A stretch of DNA of 64,000 nucleotides from contig CADAKY010000005.1 in the NCBI GenBank assembly GCA_902788575.1, forward strand, positions 62,001 through 126,000. The letters run 5' to 3'. The stretch's first letter is position 1, and every line of letters begins with the position of its first letter. Position numbers and translations under genes: made by a program. The notes beneath the pieces are model-generated. The model was not told the origin of the DNA, did no database searches, and saw only the letters and a list, made by a program, of their open reading frames with translations. Shown in pieces: positions 38,589 through 47,536 of the stretch. This DNA is from an uncultured bacterium (lineage in GTDB: Bacteria; Cyanobacteriota; Vampirovibrionia; Gastranaerophilales; Gastranaerophilaceae).

Positions 38589-39524
38589 ATGAAGACCGAA
38601 ATATTACACAGAATAAGAATAGAACGAAATTTATTTGGAATTATTTTGGCATTTTTGATGGTTTTAGTAGCAGAAATCAGCGGAGAAAATGAAATAATAT
38701 TTCCTGAAATTTGTGCTTTAACAATAGGGGCATGGATAAGTGAACAGCAGCCATGGATGACAAACAAAAGACGAATTTTTTTGTTAATGACTGCAGCTGC
38801 AGTTTTTGGGGTTTTAGTAGTAAGATATTTACCGATTCCTATGATATTTCAGGTTTGTGCTTGTTTTGGCTTTACCGGTTTTATTCTTACGATTTCAAAA
38901 ACAAATTTTGTTCCTATTATTTCAGCGTGCATTTTGCCGGTATATTTAAGAACAGAGAGTTGGATTTATCCGATATCAGTATCAATTATGGCGGGCATTA
39001 TAATATTTGTACAATGGTTAATGGAGAAATATCATTTTCGACCGATGAACAGTTTTTCTCCGTGTGAATTTGATATAAAAATACAAATTATAAAATGGAC
39101 AAAACTGCTTGCTGTTTTCGGAATAATTGCATTAATACCATTTAAAACTGACCATATATACTTTTTGGCGCCGCCATTGATTGTTATGTACACAGAATTA
39201 TCAAATCCCAAAAGCCCTGCTAGAAAGAGACCTCATTATATTGTAGGCCTTATGAGCTTTGCGGCTCTCACGGGATGTGTAATCAAATTGTTTTTGAATA
39301 TTTATTTAGGCATACCTTTATTTATTTGTACTGCAGCAGCGTGTATTGTTTTATTTATCGCAATAAACAGACTTAAGTTATTCTTTCCGCCCGCAGGAGC
39401 AATTTTATTAATTCCTATGATTCTGGACAAAAATTTGCTTTTATTATTCCCGTTTCAGGTTTTTATAGGCGCGGCTGTCCTTTGCATAACATCAATAATT
39501 ATGTTTAAAGAATCGAATAAGTAA
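38589..39524 (+). CDS. Polytopic membrane protein of unknown function
   Basis: A 311-residue protein with about ten hydrophobic helices and short loops. Near the C-terminus LFFPPAGAILLIPMI recalls the PPAGA stretch of HPP-family membrane proteins, but the rest does not let me assign the family firmly. PEICALTIGAWISEQQPW in the N-terminal half is the other distinctive segment. There is no clear ribosome-binding site before the ATG. A transport role is likely on topology alone. Confidence 0.65.
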   Translation: MKTEILHRIRIERNLFGIILAFLMVLVAEISGENEIIFPEICALTIGAWISEQQPWMTNKRRIFLLMTAAAVFGVLVVRYLPIPMIFQVCACFGFTGFILTISKTNFVPIISACILPVYLRTESWIYPISVSIMAGIIIFVQWLMEKYHFRPMNSFSPCEFDIKIQIIKWTKLLAVFGIIALIPFKTDHIYFLAPPLIVMYTELSNPKSPARKRPHYIVGLMSFAALTGCVIKLFLNIYLGIPLFICTAAACIVLFIAINRLKLFFPPAGAILLIPMILDKNLLLLFPFQVFIGAAVLCITSIIMFKESNK

Positions 39525-39584
39525 TTCTTATATAGACTTTTGAGTTATTGCTTAGCAGGGTTGATGTGATACACTTTTTCATAT

Positions 39585-40565
39585 ATGAAAAGAATTAAAA
39601 TACTGGATTGCACACTCAGAGATGGCGGATATGTAAATTCTTGGAATTTTGGAAAAGATAATATTTCAAAAATAGTATCCGGACTTTGTAATGCCGGAAT
39701 AGATTATATTGAGTGCGGTTTTTTTAAAGATTCTTTATATAATGAAAACGTTACATTATTTTCTGACCTTTCGCAAATTATAACTTTTGAAGAAATGTCA
39801 AATATAACTTTAATGATAAATATAGGTGAATTTGACTGCAAAAAATTACCATCAGCACAATCAAAAAATCTTACTTTAAGAATAGCTTTTAAAAAATGGC
39901 AGTACAAAGAAGCATTGGAAACATGCAGCATCCTGAAAGAAAAAGGATACAGAATTTTTATGAATCCTATGCATACAGATTCTTATTCAGAAAATGAACT
40001 AAAAATATTATGCACAGATGTAAACAAAATTCATCCGAATGCTCTCACGATAGTAGATACAACCGGAGGTATGACAGAAGAGAATGTACTTAACATATAT
40101 AAAATATTAGATGAATTATTATCAAAAGATATTGCAATAGGCTTTCATTCACACAATAATCTTGGAATTTCATTCACAAACGCAAGAACTCTTACGGAAA
40201 ATAATACGTTAAACAGAACTCTGATAATTGATTCAACAGTGTTTGGCATGGGAAGAGGTGCCGGAAATATTTGCACGGAAGAACTTGCCAAATATTTGAA
40301 TGAAAACAACGGTTCAAAATACGATGTAATGCAGGTTCTCAAACTTTCAGACGAGTGTATTACTCCTATTTTCAAAAAAACTCCGTGGGGGGCATCTGCA
40401 CCATATTATATCGCAGCATTAAATCATTGCCACCCAAATTATGCAAAATATATTAGCGATTACGGCGACATAAATTTTGAGCGTATGAATAAAATTTTAT
40501 CATCCATTCCGAATGAATATAAAAGAAATTACAATGTGGAAATGATAAAACAACTATGCTATTAA
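39585..40565 (+). CDS. DRE-TIM aldolase-domain protein (HMGL-like)
   Basis: A 326-residue protein with a TIM-barrel aldolase domain. LDCTLRDGGYVNSW near the N-terminus is the DRE-TIM metal-binding motif (the aspartate and arginine are present, with G in place of the usual E/Q), and GFHSHNNLGISFTNA supplies the paired metal-binding histidines. GMGRGAGNICTEEL matches the family's glycine-rich loop. Relatives include 4-hydroxy-2-oxovalerate aldolase and isopropylmalate synthase. The gene is 30 bases upstream of manC, so a role in making an unusual polysaccharide sugar is more likely than amino-acid synthesis. Substrate unknown. Confidence 0.8.
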   Translation: MKRIKILDCTLRDGGYVNSWNFGKDNISKIVSGLCNAGIDYIECGFFKDSLYNENVTLFSDLSQIITFEEMSNITLMINIGEFDCKKLPSAQSKNLTLRIAFKKWQYKEALETCSILKEKGYRIFMNPMHTDSYSENELKILCTDVNKIHPNALTIVDTTGGMTEENVLNIYKILDELLSKDIAIGFHSHNNLGISFTNARTLTENNTLNRTLIIDSTVFGMGRGAGNICTEELAKYLNENNGSKYDVMQVLKLSDECITPIFKKTPWGASAPYYIAALNHCHPNYAKYISDYGDINFERMNKILSSIPNEYKRNYNVEMIKQLCY

Positions 40566-40595
40566 TTAATTATAACAAATAAGGAGAATGTATTT

Positions 40596-41984
40596 ATGAA
40601 ATGTATAATTTTAGCAGGCGGAAGCGGAAGCAGGTTATGGCCGTTATCAAGAGATGAGTACCCGAAACAATTATTATCTTTTGATGAAAATGAAAGCTTA
40701 CTTCAAAAAACATTTATACGTCTTCTAGCATTTTCGAAGCCGTCAGATATTGTGACTGTTACTAACGTAAAACATTCTACAAATATAAAATTACAACTGA
40801 ATAATATAGACAAATCCAATATAGTCCTTGGAGAACCTTTAGGCAAAAATACAGCACCTGCAATTGCATCTGCAATAGAGTACTTTATACAAACAGGAAG
40901 TGACGACGATACAGTTATCATACTTCCTTCAGATCATTTAATAAAAGACATTGATGCATTTCATAAAACAGTTGAAGCCGGTGAAAAACTTTCGCAAATG
41001 GGATATATTGTAACTTTTGGTATCAAGCCGGATTATCCTGAAACAGGATACGGATATATCAAAACAGAAAAACCACTTGGGGCAGGATACAAAGTTGAAA
41101 GATTCGTAGAAAAACCGAATTTGGAAACTGCAGAAAAATATCTCGCAAGCGGAGAATACTATTGGAATAGCGGAATCTTTATGGGTAAAATTTCAACATT
41201 TATGAATGAATTCAAAATTCACGCTCCTGAAATTTATTCAAAATTAGCAGAGCTTGATTTTTCTAAAGGAAACAAAATAGATTATTCTGTTTATGAAAAA
41301 ATGCCTTCAATTTCCGTAGACTATGCAATAATGGAAAAATCCGACAAAATTGCACTTGTAAAGCTTTTATCGGACTGGAATGATTTAGGTTCATGGCAAT
41401 CTTTGTACAACGTAAAAGATAAAGATGAAAACGGTAACGTTATAACAGGCAAAGTTGTTGTTGATAACGTTAAAAATTCTCTTATATATTCTCAAAAAGA
41501 AATTGTTGCCGTATCCGGTTTGGAAGATGTTATCATTGTTGAAACCGAAGATGCAATAATGGCTTGCAAAAAAGAAGATTCGCAAAATGTAAAAACTTTA
41601 TACCAAAAATTAAAAGAACAGGAAAGTGACACTACCAAACTTCATAAAACAGTGTTCCGTCCTTGGGGATATTACACTTGTATGAACAGCGGAGACGGGT
41701 ACTTAACAAAGACTATTTGCGTTCTTCCAAATCACAAACTCTCCGTTCAATCACACAATCACCGTTCTGAACACTGGGTAGTGTTAGAAGGTACAGCACT
41801 GGTTCTTTTAGACGGAAAAGAATATAACGTATACGCAGGAGACAGTATTGACATTCCTTTGGGAGCAAAGCATTCACTGCAAAATCCCTACGAAGAAGAA
41901 TTAAAAATAATTGAAGTTCAAAAAGGTGATTACATCTCGGAAGACGATATTATAAGATACGAGGATTGTTACGGCAGGGTATAA
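40596..41984 (+). CDS. manC: Mannose-1-phosphate guanylyltransferase / mannose-6-phosphate isomerase
   Basis: A 462-residue bifunctional enzyme making GDP-mannose. The N-terminal nucleotidyltransferase has ILAGGSGSRLWPLSRDEYPKQLL (activator loop and catalytic lysine) and ILPSDHLI; VEKPN is the sugar-binding motif. The C-terminal cupin (about 345-462) has QSHNHRSEHW and ends in YGRV, and is nearly duplicated as a free-standing protein near 6.1-6.4 kb. AAGGAG precedes the ATG. Together with Ugd it supplies activated sugars for envelope glycans. Confidence 0.95.
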   Translation: MKCIILAGGSGSRLWPLSRDEYPKQLLSFDENESLLQKTFIRLLAFSKPSDIVTVTNVKHSTNIKLQLNNIDKSNIVLGEPLGKNTAPAIASAIEYFIQTGSDDDTVIILPSDHLIKDIDAFHKTVEAGEKLSQMGYIVTFGIKPDYPETGYGYIKTEKPLGAGYKVERFVEKPNLETAEKYLASGEYYWNSGIFMGKISTFMNEFKIHAPEIYSKLAELDFSKGNKIDYSVYEKMPSISVDYAIMEKSDKIALVKLLSDWNDLGSWQSLYNVKDKDENGNVITGKVVVDNVKNSLIYSQKEIVAVSGLEDVIIVETEDAIMACKKEDSQNVKTLYQKLKEQESDTTKLHKTVFRPWGYYTCMNSGDGYLTKTICVLPNHKLSVQSHNHRSEHWVVLEGTALVLLDGKEYNVYAGDSIDIPLGAKHSLQNPYEEELKIIEVQKGDYISEDDIIRYEDCYGRV

Positions 41985-41986
41985 AT

Positions 41987-42403
41987 TTAATTCATAATAC
42001 CTTTAACGATTTTATTAAACATTCTGTTATCAGGCGCACCATTTGCCAGCTTTAGAATTTTCAAATAAGCATATTTGAAAGGGTTCATTTTTTTTGAACA
42101 TTCATATATCATTGGTGCTGACTGAATATAATCTTCTGCGGATTTAATAACAGGTGAATTTTTCTTCGGTGTAAACCTTGTAAAAACAACAGAAGGTCTG
42201 CCGTCTTCTGTTTGAGTAAGCTCAAGTTTAATCCTGCGCTGTAAAAAATATCTGTCAATATTCTTTCTTGCATCATTAAGCCTGTCAAATTTATTGTTAT
42301 CAACCGCCCACTGAGCAACTTGTTTTAAGTCTTCAGTGTGAATAAATTTTGCTTTAAAAACCAACGGATTATTGTAAACGGGTTCTTTTCTATTGATTTT
42401 CAT
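41987..42403 (-). CDS. Unknown small protein with N-terminal 'NNPLVFKAKF' motif
   Basis: A 138-residue basic protein. The first 20 residues (MKINRKEPVYNNPLVFKAKF) share a pattern with the orphan at 24.3-24.9 kb (polar lead, NN, then F-[GK]-x-K-[LF]). The remainder has a helix-strand mix with LELTQTEDGRPSVVFTRFTPKK in the middle. No catalytic motif. A GGAG lies before the ATG. A variant of the two-box motif (GCAAATTTT-N12-TTTATA) lies upstream, two bases short of the spacing seen elsewhere. Confidence 0.7.
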   Translation of the reverse strand: MKINRKEPVYNNPLVFKAKFIHTEDLKQVAQWAVDNNKFDRLNDARKNIDRYFLQRRIKLELTQTEDGRPSVVFTRFTPKKNSPVIKSAEDYIQSAPMIYECSKKMNPFKYAYLKILKLANGAPDNRMFNKIVKGIMN

Positions 42404-42449
42404 ATTTACTCCTTATCAAATATAAAAACCATAAAAATAAAATTTGCTA

Positions 42450-43958
42450 TTAAAATAAATTAACAACATTTTGTTTTTCAAAATTAGGACACGTGTTCCA
42501 AATAAGAGTAGGAATTATATCTCCTGCAACTCTACCCTCAAACTGACAGTTGCATACTCCCTTTACCATATTCGTAGTACCGTCAATAGTCGGTTGAAAA
42601 TATTTACAATTTTGACAAACTTTTAAAAATAATCCGTAGTCACTAAGTTTTTGAGAAAGTTCTTTTAGTGCATCAACCATTCTTAAATGATTATTTTTTG
42701 TAGTATAAGTTTTACCGTTATTTATAAAACGGACTCTTGCTAAACCATCATCCGAAATAAGTTCAATTTTGCACGAGAAATCTTTTTTACCGTCTGACAC
42801 AATAACATCGGTAATCATTTTTTCAATATTATGTTTGCGGTTTTTGTTTTTGATAAAATTTCTCACAAAACGTATCGGCGGAAAATTTTTTATTATATGT
42901 CCGATTGAATACAGAGGATACGCAAATAAATATATGTATTCTTTTGCATATATTCCGGTATTAAACAAACTTAAGCAAAACGCTAACAATAAAACAATTG
43001 CCGTAATCAAAATAATTGTATAATTTACTATAAAGGGTAAAATATATGAATGATTTAAAAGTAATAAATATAACAATAAGAAGCACAGCCAATTCGGTGC
43101 TATCATAGATAGAGCATATTCAAAACTTTTAGCAGTTTTTGCATGCGTTATATTATTCCAAAACGAATTTATCCTCTTTGTTATCGAAGGAAGCCTTAAA
43201 TCACACTGATTCATATCCTTATAAACTTTCAAATCATCCGTAAATGCAACACTATATCCTTCCTGAGCCAGTTTCATAGTGTAATCTAATTCAGCATTTT
43301 TGTCACGAAAATCAAAAGAACCTATTTCATTGAGTATATGATTTCGAATCACAAAAGCATCCGTATTAATTAAATTGGTAAAGCCCAAACGGGTTCTGGT
43401 ATTATAAATGAATTTAGAAACATATCTTACATAAGTAGCTTTTACACATTCCCAAAATTTTAATTCACCATATTCACCGATATAGTTTATCATAGGTATA
43501 AACACATCATACTTAGTAAGGTAAAAATTCACTGACGTTAAAAAGTCTGAATCTATATAATTTTTTGAATCAAGAAATACAAAAGCATCCAAATTCGGAA
43601 CTTCTGAAAGTTTTTCGGCAAGTATTGAATAAGCCTGACTTTTACCAATCGGTTCAAGATTATTTACATTAATAACATTTATGCCCAATTCTGCCTGAAA
43701 AAGTATTTCCGGAGGATTTTCCACCTTATCAAGTACAATATGAATTGAGTATCTGTCATGTGCATAATCCTGATTTTTCAATTGTTTAATAAGATTTTCC
43801 AGCATCGGAACTTCACCTGTAGCATAAACAACCACACAAAAATTTGAATCCTTTGATGTATATTTATCTCTAAATCTTTTTTGAGGTTTTATACTTACAA
43901 CGGCTAATAAAATGAAATATATTGTGAATAACGTTATATATAAATATAAGATAGTCAT
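42450..43958 (-). CDS. Membrane-bound family 2 glycosyltransferase with cysteine-rich tail
   Basis: A 502-residue protein. An N-terminal membrane helix (about 2-22) is followed by a GT2 domain with DAFVFLDSKNYID (donor-binding acidic motif) and DFRDKNAELDYTMKLAQEGY (the ED-x-x-x-type acceptor region), then about three further helices to residue 365. After a PilZ-sized region (about 380-445) comes a cysteine cluster: C448, C451, C469, C471 and C490, in the order CxxC, CxC, C, which could bind zinc or an Fe-S cluster. Membrane GT2 enzymes make exported polysaccharides. The cysteine tail is unusual. Confidence 0.8.
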   Translation of the reverse strand: MTILYLYITLFTIYFILLAVVSIKPQKRFRDKYTSKDSNFCVVVYATGEVPMLENLIKQLKNQDYAHDRYSIHIVLDKVENPPEILFQAELGINVINVNNLEPIGKSQAYSILAEKLSEVPNLDAFVFLDSKNYIDSDFLTSVNFYLTKYDVFIPMINYIGEYGELKFWECVKATYVRYVSKFIYNTRTRLGFTNLINTDAFVIRNHILNEIGSFDFRDKNAELDYTMKLAQEGYSVAFTDDLKVYKDMNQCDLRLPSITKRINSFWNNITHAKTAKSFEYALSMIAPNWLCFLLLYLLLLNHSYILPFIVNYTIILITAIVLLLAFCLSLFNTGIYAKEYIYLFAYPLYSIGHIIKNFPPIRFVRNFIKNKNRKHNIEKMITDVIVSDGKKDFSCKIELISDDGLARVRFINNGKTYTTKNNHLRMVDALKELSQKLSDYGLFLKVCQNCKYFQPTIDGTTNMVKGVCNCQFEGRVAGDIIPTLIWNTCPNFEKQNVVNLF

Positions 43959-44034
43959 ACAAAAAGTTTATCCCAAAAAAAGTTAAAAATAAACTATTTT
44001 ATCAAATTATACAAAATTAAAATTAAAAATATTA

Positions 44035-44063
44035 TTGACAACAATTCGGTAAATATATATACT
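44035..44063 (+). promoter_or_regulatory. Near-consensus sigma-70 promoter
   Basis: TTGACA, 17 bases, TATACT. Transcription would start near 44070, giving a leader of about 140 bases before the SGNH hydrolase gene. Confidence 0.85.
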
Positions 44064-44113
44064 TAACCTAGTATGAAAATTAATTTTAAATACAATACTT
44101 TATATTCAATGTG

Positions 44114-44191
44114 CTGCCTGATTTAAACGGGCAGAGATTTATATTGTGGTAATTTGCTTATAAAAGACTGCCCGATGTTCAGGCAGTTTTT
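44114..44191 (+). ncRNA. Structured leader with nested perfect complementarity and T5 tail
   Basis: Four segments: CTGCCTGA (44114-44121), CGGGCAG (44128-44134), CTGCCCG (44168-44174), TCAGGCAG (44179-44186). First pairs perfectly with fourth and second with third, making one nested stem; alternatively first-second and third-fourth give two short hairpins, the latter followed by TTTTT as a terminator. Such mutually exclusive folds are typical of attenuators and riboswitches, but I do not recognise a known class. A small terminated RNA is the other reading. Confidence 0.55.
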
Positions 44192-44210
44192 GTATTATAA
44201 GGAGATTTTT

Positions 44211-44819
44211 ATGAAAAAAATATTATGCTACGGTGATTCAAATACGTATGGTTTTAACCCTATTGACGGTTCAAGGCTCGAAGAAAGATGGACAAAAGTT
44301 CTTGCAGAAAAATTAAAAAACGATTTTATAATACAAGAGGAAGGAATGAATAACAGAACCGGATTTGTAAATAATCCTGATGGTTTTGAATTCACGGCAC
44401 AAAGACATTTCCCCAAAACAATCGCTAAAAACAAAGATACAGATATTTTAATTTTGGCAATCGGAACAAACGATTTACAATTCTGCTATGATATTAGTTT
44501 TAAAGCAGTAGAAAACGGTTTGGAAAATTTGATACAAACAGCAAAAAATTATATAAAAGATATAATACTTATTCCGCCGCCTGTAATCAAAGAATGCCTT
44601 TTGAATGGATATTTTGCTATACAGTTTGATGAAACAAGTATTTCAAAATCCAAAAAAGTTGGGCGCGAATACAGAAAACTAGCTAATGTATATAGATGCA
44701 AACTTTTTGATATAAACGATTTTGCAAAACCTTCAGAAGAGGATGGTTTGCATTATAATAAAGAAACACACAAAATAATTGGTGAAAAACTCGCCGAATT
44801 TATAAGAAAGGAATTTTAG
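44211..44819 (+). CDS. SGNH/GDSL-family hydrolase
   Basis: A 202-residue esterase-like protein. The nucleophile serine is in LCYGDSNTYGFNP (block I), block III is AIGTNDLQF, and block V is EDGLHYNKETHK with the catalytic Asp-His pair. There is no signal peptide, so it is probably cytoplasmic. Family members cleave acyl esters, arylesters or acetylated sugars. AAGGAG precedes this ATG; an upstream in-frame start would lie inside the hairpin leader. Its TAG overlaps the GTG start of the antiporter gene by one base. Confidence 0.85.
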   Translation: MKKILCYGDSNTYGFNPIDGSRLEERWTKVLAEKLKNDFIIQEEGMNNRTGFVNNPDGFEFTAQRHFPKTIAKNKDTDILILAIGTNDLQFCYDISFKAVENGLENLIQTAKNYIKDIILIPPPVIKECLLNGYFAIQFDETSISKSKKVGREYRKLANVYRCKLFDINDFAKPSEEDGLHYNKETHKIIGEKLAEFIRKEF

Positions 44820-46126
44820 TGGAACAACATAATTTGCAATGGAGAGAATCAAGTTTTAAGGCAATAATACCTTTTATAGTATTTGTTTTATTTTATTTCG
44901 GTTTTTCACTCTGGACAAAAGATTTTTCCAGAGTACCTATGACGGTTGCATTTATTATTTCATCTGCAACAGCACTAATATTGAACCATAAAGAAAAACT
45001 GTCAAAAAAGATTGAGCTTTTTGCACACGGTATGGGCAATAAAGATATTATGATAATGTGCCTGATTTTCATTCTTGCAGGTGCCTTTACGGCAAGTGCC
45101 AAAGCTGTAGGCGGCGTTGAAGCTGCTGTCGAAATTGCACAGCATTTTATTCCTTCACAATTTATGGTGCTCGGGTTATTTGTTATTTCTGCCTTAATTT
45201 CGCTTTCAATAGGTACATCCTGCGGAACAATTGCAGCTATAGTTCCCATTGCTGTTTCAATATCAACTTCTTTTGGTATAAATCCTTCTTTTGTTCTCGG
45301 CGCAACTGTCGGAGGAGCAATGTTCGGAGACAATATGTCACTGATTTCCGACACAAAAATTGCCGCAAGCCGTACGCAAAGCGTTGAAATTCGGGATGAA
45401 ATGTTTTATAACCTCAAAATAATAACTATTCCTGCAATATTATGTATAATTTTATATGCTTTACCGATATTTGCGAGCGTAAACACAAATGCGGAAACAA
45501 CTGTTTTAAATTTAGACAGCTATATTAAAGTTTCTCCATATATATTGCTCCTTATTCTCGGAATTTCAGGGGTAAACGTTATGTTTCTTCTGCTTTTCGG
45601 CACTATACTGAATACAATCATAGGATTGTCATACGGTATGTTTAATATATTTGACGCTTTTACTTATATAGGTGACGGAACCATAAGTATGGCTACAACT
45701 CTTATTGTAGCAATGCTTGCAGGAGGACTTCTTTTGCTTGTAAGATACAATGGAGGTATAACTTACATAATTAAAGAAACAGGACGATGGATTAAGAATA
45801 AAAGAACCTGCGAAATCGGAATTTGTTTTCTTGTTGGAATAATCAATCTCTTTACCGCAAATAACACTGTTGCAATCATAACATCAGGTTCTATCGCAAA
45901 AGAACTTTCGGAAAAACACAAAGTAAATCCGGTAAGAACGGCAAGCTTACTGGATACAACATCCTGTGTAGTACAGGGGATGATTCCTTACGGAGCACAA
46001 ATTCTTATTGCAACAAGTCTTGCATCTTCAATAGGAGTAAGTTCTTTTACAATACTAAAAGGAATGCTTTATCCTTTGCTAATGGCGTTAGGGCTTTTAA
46101 CATCTGTATTAAGAACAAAAAACTAA
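44819..46126 (+). CDS. NhaC-family Na+/H+ antiporter-like protein
   Basis: A 435-residue membrane protein with about 11-12 helices. GTSCGTIAAIVPIA, GATVGGAMFGDNMSLISDTKIAA and TANNTVAIITSG are NhaC/ion-transporter signatures, and the re-entrant GDNMSLISDT is highly conserved. Members exchange Na+ for H+ or carry malate/lactate, lysine or methionine with Na+ or H+. Start is GTG, preceded by AAAGGAA. The coupling with SGNH hydrolase and the structured leader suggests that its expression responds to a ligand or ion. Confidence 0.85.
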   Translation: MEQHNLQWRESSFKAIIPFIVFVLFYFGFSLWTKDFSRVPMTVAFIISSATALILNHKEKLSKKIELFAHGMGNKDIMIMCLIFILAGAFTASAKAVGGVEAAVEIAQHFIPSQFMVLGLFVISALISLSIGTSCGTIAAIVPIAVSISTSFGINPSFVLGATVGGAMFGDNMSLISDTKIAASRTQSVEIRDEMFYNLKIITIPAILCIILYALPIFASVNTNAETTVLNLDSYIKVSPYILLLILGISGVNVMFLLLFGTILNTIIGLSYGMFNIFDAFTYIGDGTISMATTLIVAMLAGGLLLLVRYNGGITYIIKETGRWIKNKRTCEIGICFLVGIINLFTANNTVAIITSGSIAKELSEKHKVNPVRTASLLDTTSCVVQGMIPYGAQILIATSLASSIGVSSFTILKGMLYPLLMALGLLTSVLRTKN

Positions 46127-47349
46127 TTTAAATAAATATTGGTTCCGTTTTTCATTGCATGTTCAAGTTTTTGGGCCAAATTCCTTGCTGCTTGCAACTC
46201 TTTATCTTTGTATTCTGCACCTCGGAAAAAGTCTAACGGGTTATCAAATCTTCTTTCATAATGCTCATTTGTTATAGAATTTATTAAATTTTTAAGTTTT
46301 TCAATAAAAGATTTATCATAACCTGAGTAAGATGGTGATTTTTCTAATGCTTCAATTAATGCCTGCTTGAAAGATTCAATACCTCCGGCTGATTTTTGTA
46401 CAAAGCTTTGTTTACCGTGATGAATTCTGAGATTCTTTTCTGCATTTTTAATATCCTGCAATATTTGAGCAAAATATGCATTTTCTTTTGTTGCGCCCTG
46501 CAGCAATGCACGAATATCAGCATACTTATGAGGAGTCGCTAACGGATTATTATAAGAACGACTTATAATTTTATAAATTTCGTCTATTCCGGCTGTAACA
46601 GGAAGTCCCATCCTTTTCGCAAAAAGTTGTCTGTTCTCTTTTATAACCTGCATAGCTGCATTTTTATTAAGTACTAAATTCCCTTCACCGCTTAATATAA
46701 ACTCTGCAACATTAACGCTTGGACTTCGCAAACAATCAAACATATCAGAAGTATACCCGCCCATATTTTCAATTAGTGCCGGCTTATTTCCGCTTGCAAA
46801 CATTAAAAAGTCTTTTTCTTTATTCGTCATTTTCAAATACGCAAATATTTTATTTCGCCGAACTTCTGTTGCATTCTTCAAAATATCTATATTTTTAAAT
46901 CCAAGTTCGCTTTCATATTTTATACCTTCTTCTATTGTTTTATTAAATTCCGCTAATTGCTCTGCCGCCGTTTTCACCGATTCTTGTTTTACTGCAGCTT
47001 TCAATGTTGAAGAATTCTCTTTTAAAACATTAACTTTTTTCGATTTTATTACATTATATAATTGAGTTCCCCCAAAAACAGCAGCTGTTAATGCCGCAAT
47101 TGTTATAATCGGATGTTTTACAGCTTCTTTTAATATATTTGAATCACCTTCATCCAGCCAGTCTGCAAATTTTTCAAAGCCTGCATTCCTTGCCGTTTCG
47201 GAAACCCAATCATCACGCAAAAAATCGGCAAAAGCATCCATACCAAGACTTCTTGCCTGCGATGCAAAAATATTATCAGGCTTACGCTCTGCATTATTTC
47301 GCCGTAAATAATCTATTTTATTTTGAGTTGTTTGAATTTTAATCCCCAT
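46123..47349 (-). CDS. Membrane-anchored unknown protein with N-terminal repeats
   Basis: A 408-residue protein. Two short N-terminal repeats occur: ARSLGMDAFADFL (32-44) and ARNAGFEKFADWL (53-65). A single hydrophobic helix spans about 78-95 (HPIITIAALTAAVFGGTQLY). The remaining 300 residues are helical and charged. No enzyme motif. The start region begins MGIKIQTTQ, without a Sec signal. It carries the shared two-box promoter and its last codons overlap the antiporter gene convergently. Function unknown. Confidence 0.7.
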   Translation of the reverse strand: MGIKIQTTQNKIDYLRRNNAERKPDNIFASQARSLGMDAFADFLRDDWVSETARNAGFEKFADWLDEGDSNILKEAVKHPIITIAALTAAVFGGTQLYNVIKSKKVNVLKENSSTLKAAVKQESVKTAAEQLAEFNKTIEEGIKYESELGFKNIDILKNATEVRRNKIFAYLKMTNKEKDFLMFASGNKPALIENMGGYTSDMFDCLRSPSVNVAEFILSGEGNLVLNKNAAMQVIKENRQLFAKRMGLPVTAGIDEIYKIISRSYNNPLATPHKYADIRALLQGATKENAYFAQILQDIKNAEKNLRIHHGKQSFVQKSAGGIESFKQALIEALEKSPSYSGYDKSFIEKLKNLINSITNEHYERRFDNPLDFFRGAEYKDKELQAARNLAQKLEHAMKNGTNIYLN

Positions 47350-47380
47350 TTTTCAAATCTCAGCTCCCTATATATATATA

Positions 47381-47409
47381 TATAAAGTTTTTTTTTAATT
47401 TAAATTTGC
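47381..47409 (-). promoter_or_regulatory. Two-box promoter-like motif (GCAAATTTA-N14-TTTATA)
   Basis: On the minus strand GCAAATTTA (47409-47401), 14 bases, TTTATA (47386-47381) leading into a run of TA, 32 bases before the ATG. TTGTAAC lies seven bases further upstream. Confidence 0.6.
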
Positions 47410-47536
47410 CTAAATGTTACAATTCGTTACATAGTAATATTTTCGGATTAAATATTTCCGGCAGTTCTTTCTTGCCGTTTATATTATTGAAAAAAAGTTA
47501 TGATATACTAAAATTAGTATAAAGGCAGGGAGTAGT

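Noticed and set aside
42421..42447. Sixth copy of the two-box motif before the 138-residue orphan
   Set aside because: GCAAATTTT and TTTATA are present, but the spacer is 12, not 14, so it is not counted with the five exact-spacing cases.
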